In this document: positions 12,210 through 12,891 of the stretch, in pieces
Layout: each line of letters starts with the position of its first letter
Numbering within the stretch: position 1 is the first letter of the stretch
From: Candidatus Woesearchaeota archaeon
GTDB lineage: Archaea > Nanobdellota > Nanobdellia > Woesearchaeales > UBA11576
Direction of reading: 5' to 3'
Length of the DNA stretch: 12,891 bases
NCBI GenBank assembly: GCA_027083015.1
Contig: JALWQS010000112.1
Location: 2,844-15,734 of the forward strand
Notes under the pieces: generated by a model
What the model saw: only the letters and a program-made list of their open reading frames with translations
What the model was told of the DNA's origin: nothing
Databases searched by the model: none
Made by a program: the position numbers and the translations under genes

Positions 12210-12456
12210 TATTGTCCTGGATATGCTTGTCGCTATTCAGGAGAAGGGCGGTATGATAAAGCCCACGCATCTTATGTATAAGGCTAATCTTGCCCATCAG
12301 CAGATGAAGACATATCTTGATGATCTTATCTCTAAAGAGTTTATCAAGAAGATGAAAAAGCGAAATTATGATTATCTTATAATCACTGATAAGGGTTCTC
12401 GTTTTGTTGAGAAGATGAGACAGATGAAAGAGTTTGAGAAGACGTTTGGTCTTTAG
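12184..12456 (+). CDS. Winged helix-turn-helix regulator (HTH_45-like)
   Basis: A 90-aa DNA-binding protein. Helix 1 is SDIVLDMLVAIQ (8-19). Then come GGMIKPTHLMYKANLAHQQM (22-41) with helix 2 and the turn, and recognition helix HQQMKTYLDDLISKEF (38-53). The wing is KKMKKRNYDYLIITDKG (55-71), and a C-terminal helix could mediate dimerisation. The pattern TxLMYKANLxxxQxxxYLxxL is that of the archaeal HTH_45 family of predicted transcriptional regulators. It overlaps the 7TM gene by 26 nt, so translation is linked and the two may interact at the membrane. The palindrome at 11442-11475 upstream of the operon is a plausible target, suggesting autoregulation. Confidence 0.88.
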   Translation: MGKKRERSDIVLDMLVAIQEKGGMIKPTHLMYKANLAHQQMKTYLDDLISKEFIKKMKKRNYDYLIITDKGSRFVEKMRQMKEFEKTFGL

Positions 12457-12462
12457 TCAGTT

Positions 12463-12561
12463 ATGCTTGTTATTGTTCAGGTTATTTTAGTTATTGTTTT
12501 GGTTGTTACCATTAGTCTTGTGATTAGGTTATCTTATTCTGATTTAAACCTTGATTTTTAA
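12463..12561 (+). CDS. Possible 32-aa single-pass membrane peptide
   Basis: An ATG frame of 32 codons begins 6 nt after the winged-helix stop codon: MLVIVQVILVIVLVVTISLV, then IRLSYSDLNLDF. It is one hydrophobic helix of about 20 residues with a short polar tail. There is no Shine-Dalgarno, and T-rich + strand DNA encodes Val/Leu/Ile easily, so it may be chance. In favour are the tight spacing to an operon that already encodes a 7TM protein, and the next promoter beginning right after the stop codon. No function is claimed. Confidence 0.4.
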   Translation: MLVIVQVILVIVLVVTISLVIRLSYSDLNLDF

Positions 12562-12564
12562 ACA

Positions 12565-12585
12565 CTACCCAAACCTATTTAAATT
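12565..12585 (+). promoter_or_regulatory. BRE/TATA promoter of the lipoprotein gene
   Basis: The sequence ctacccaaacctatttaaatt is the third copy of the ACCCAAA-TATA arrangement in the window. The TATA core lies about 65 nt before the ATG at 12648, giving a leader of about 40 nt, unlike the leaderless ferredoxin and 7TM transcripts. Confidence 0.6.
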
Positions 12586-12647
12586 AAGCCGCTACTGATA
12601 TCTTTCGGGAGTATTGGGGGCTTGTACGAGTTATTGGTGGTGATAGT

Positions 12648-12891
12648 ATGAAAAAGATTTTGATATTTGCTCTGATGTTTTCTGCATTGTTGTTGCTTTC
12701 GGCATGTGCACCTAAATTATCTTGCGCAAAGCCTAATAAGATTATAGATAATGAGTGCTGTCTGGATGAGAATGATAATGGTAAGTGTGATTATTCAGAG
12801 GTTTCTGAAAAGACCTCTGCTGTTACAGGACATGAGACGGGTGCTTCTTCAGGATCAGCAGATGCGGGTAGTGAGAACTCGGGAGTTGTAG
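12648..12891 (+). CDS. Secreted lipoprotein with Cys-rich DxDxNG-like motif (3' end outside window)
   Basis: 81 codons are present and the frame runs off the right edge. A signal peptide, MKKILIFALMFSALLLLSAC, ends in a lipobox (LSAC, C20), so the mature protein is probably lipid-anchored on the outer face of the membrane. Next come C26, C37-C38 and C47 in NECCLDENDNGKCD, where DENDNGKCD resembles an EF-hand-like Ca-binding loop. From about residue 55 the chain is Ser/Gly/Thr-rich, like an extended linker before a domain that is not visible. The ATG is supported by GGTGGTGAT (12636-12644), close to the GGAGGTGATC consensus. The function is unknown: the window ends before any diagnostic domain. 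Confidence 0.8.
   Translation, partial: MKKILIFALMFSALLLLSACAPKLSCAKPNKIIDNECCLDENDNGKCDYSEVSEKTSAVTGHETGASSGSADAGSENSGVV

Noticed and set aside
1..12891. CRISPR array, rRNA, transposase, integrase or toxin-antitoxin pair
   Set aside because: I looked for evenly spaced repeats, rRNA-like blocks and typical motifs and found none. The only repeat pair is the 97/98-bp element.

Overview
The window looks archaeal. Intergenic regions carry BRE/TATA-type promoters instead of -35/-10 boxes. Ribosome binding sites read GGAGGTGATC. The tRNA-Ser has an intron at the archaeal 37/38 position and no encoded CCA. Several protein families are typically archaeal: a Holliday-junction-resolvase-related endonuclease, a DUF123 GIY-YIG protein, an HTH_45-type winged helix and a single-cluster ferredoxin. 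Low G+C, compact operons and many microproteins suit an anaerobic DPANN-like lineage such as Woesearchaeota, but that placement is inference.

Layout. (1) 1-1352, minus strand: a zinc-ribbon DUF5320 protein, an Mrp/NBP35-type P-loop ATPase without the usual CxxC, and a NifX-like protein cut by the window edge. (2) 1451-3645, minus: feoA and feoB, overlapping by 4 nt. (3) 3719-4446, plus: tRNA-Ser(GCU) with a 42-nt intron, then a membrane-anchored PD-(D/E)XK endonuclease-like gene. (4) 4540-4947, minus: a MutT-like NUDIX hydrolase. (5) 5016-7947, plus: a tight four-gene operon of ferredoxin, 10TM heavy-metal-exporter-like protein, CoA-binding protein and CoA-disulfide-reductase-like flavoenzyme. 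(6) 7976-9410, minus: a GIY-YIG protein followed by a permease encoded as two half-genes. (7) 9551-11397, minus: an MFS transporter, two microprotein genes of 40 and 38 codons, and two nearly identical 97/98-bp hairpin-rich repeats. (8) 11442-12561, plus: a nested palindrome, then a 7TM protein, a winged-helix regulator and a possible 32-aa one-TM peptide. (9) 12565-12891, plus: the start of a lipoprotein gene.

Common thread. Metal and redox handling dominates: ferrous iron uptake (FeoAB), Fe-S or metal-cofactor handling (Mrp, NifX-like, DUF5320), a metal exporter next to ferredoxin and CoA-thiol redox proteins, and another permease. The best candidate for an undescribed unit is the divergent regulatory locus at 11281-12561, where the palindrome lies between a microprotein gene and the 7TM/wHTH pair. 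A second candidate is the ferredoxin/exporter/CoA redox operon.

Composition. The + strand is richer in T than A across genes of both orientations, so the bias follows the DNA strand and not the coding strand. The endonuclease gene at 3987-4421 is the clear exception.
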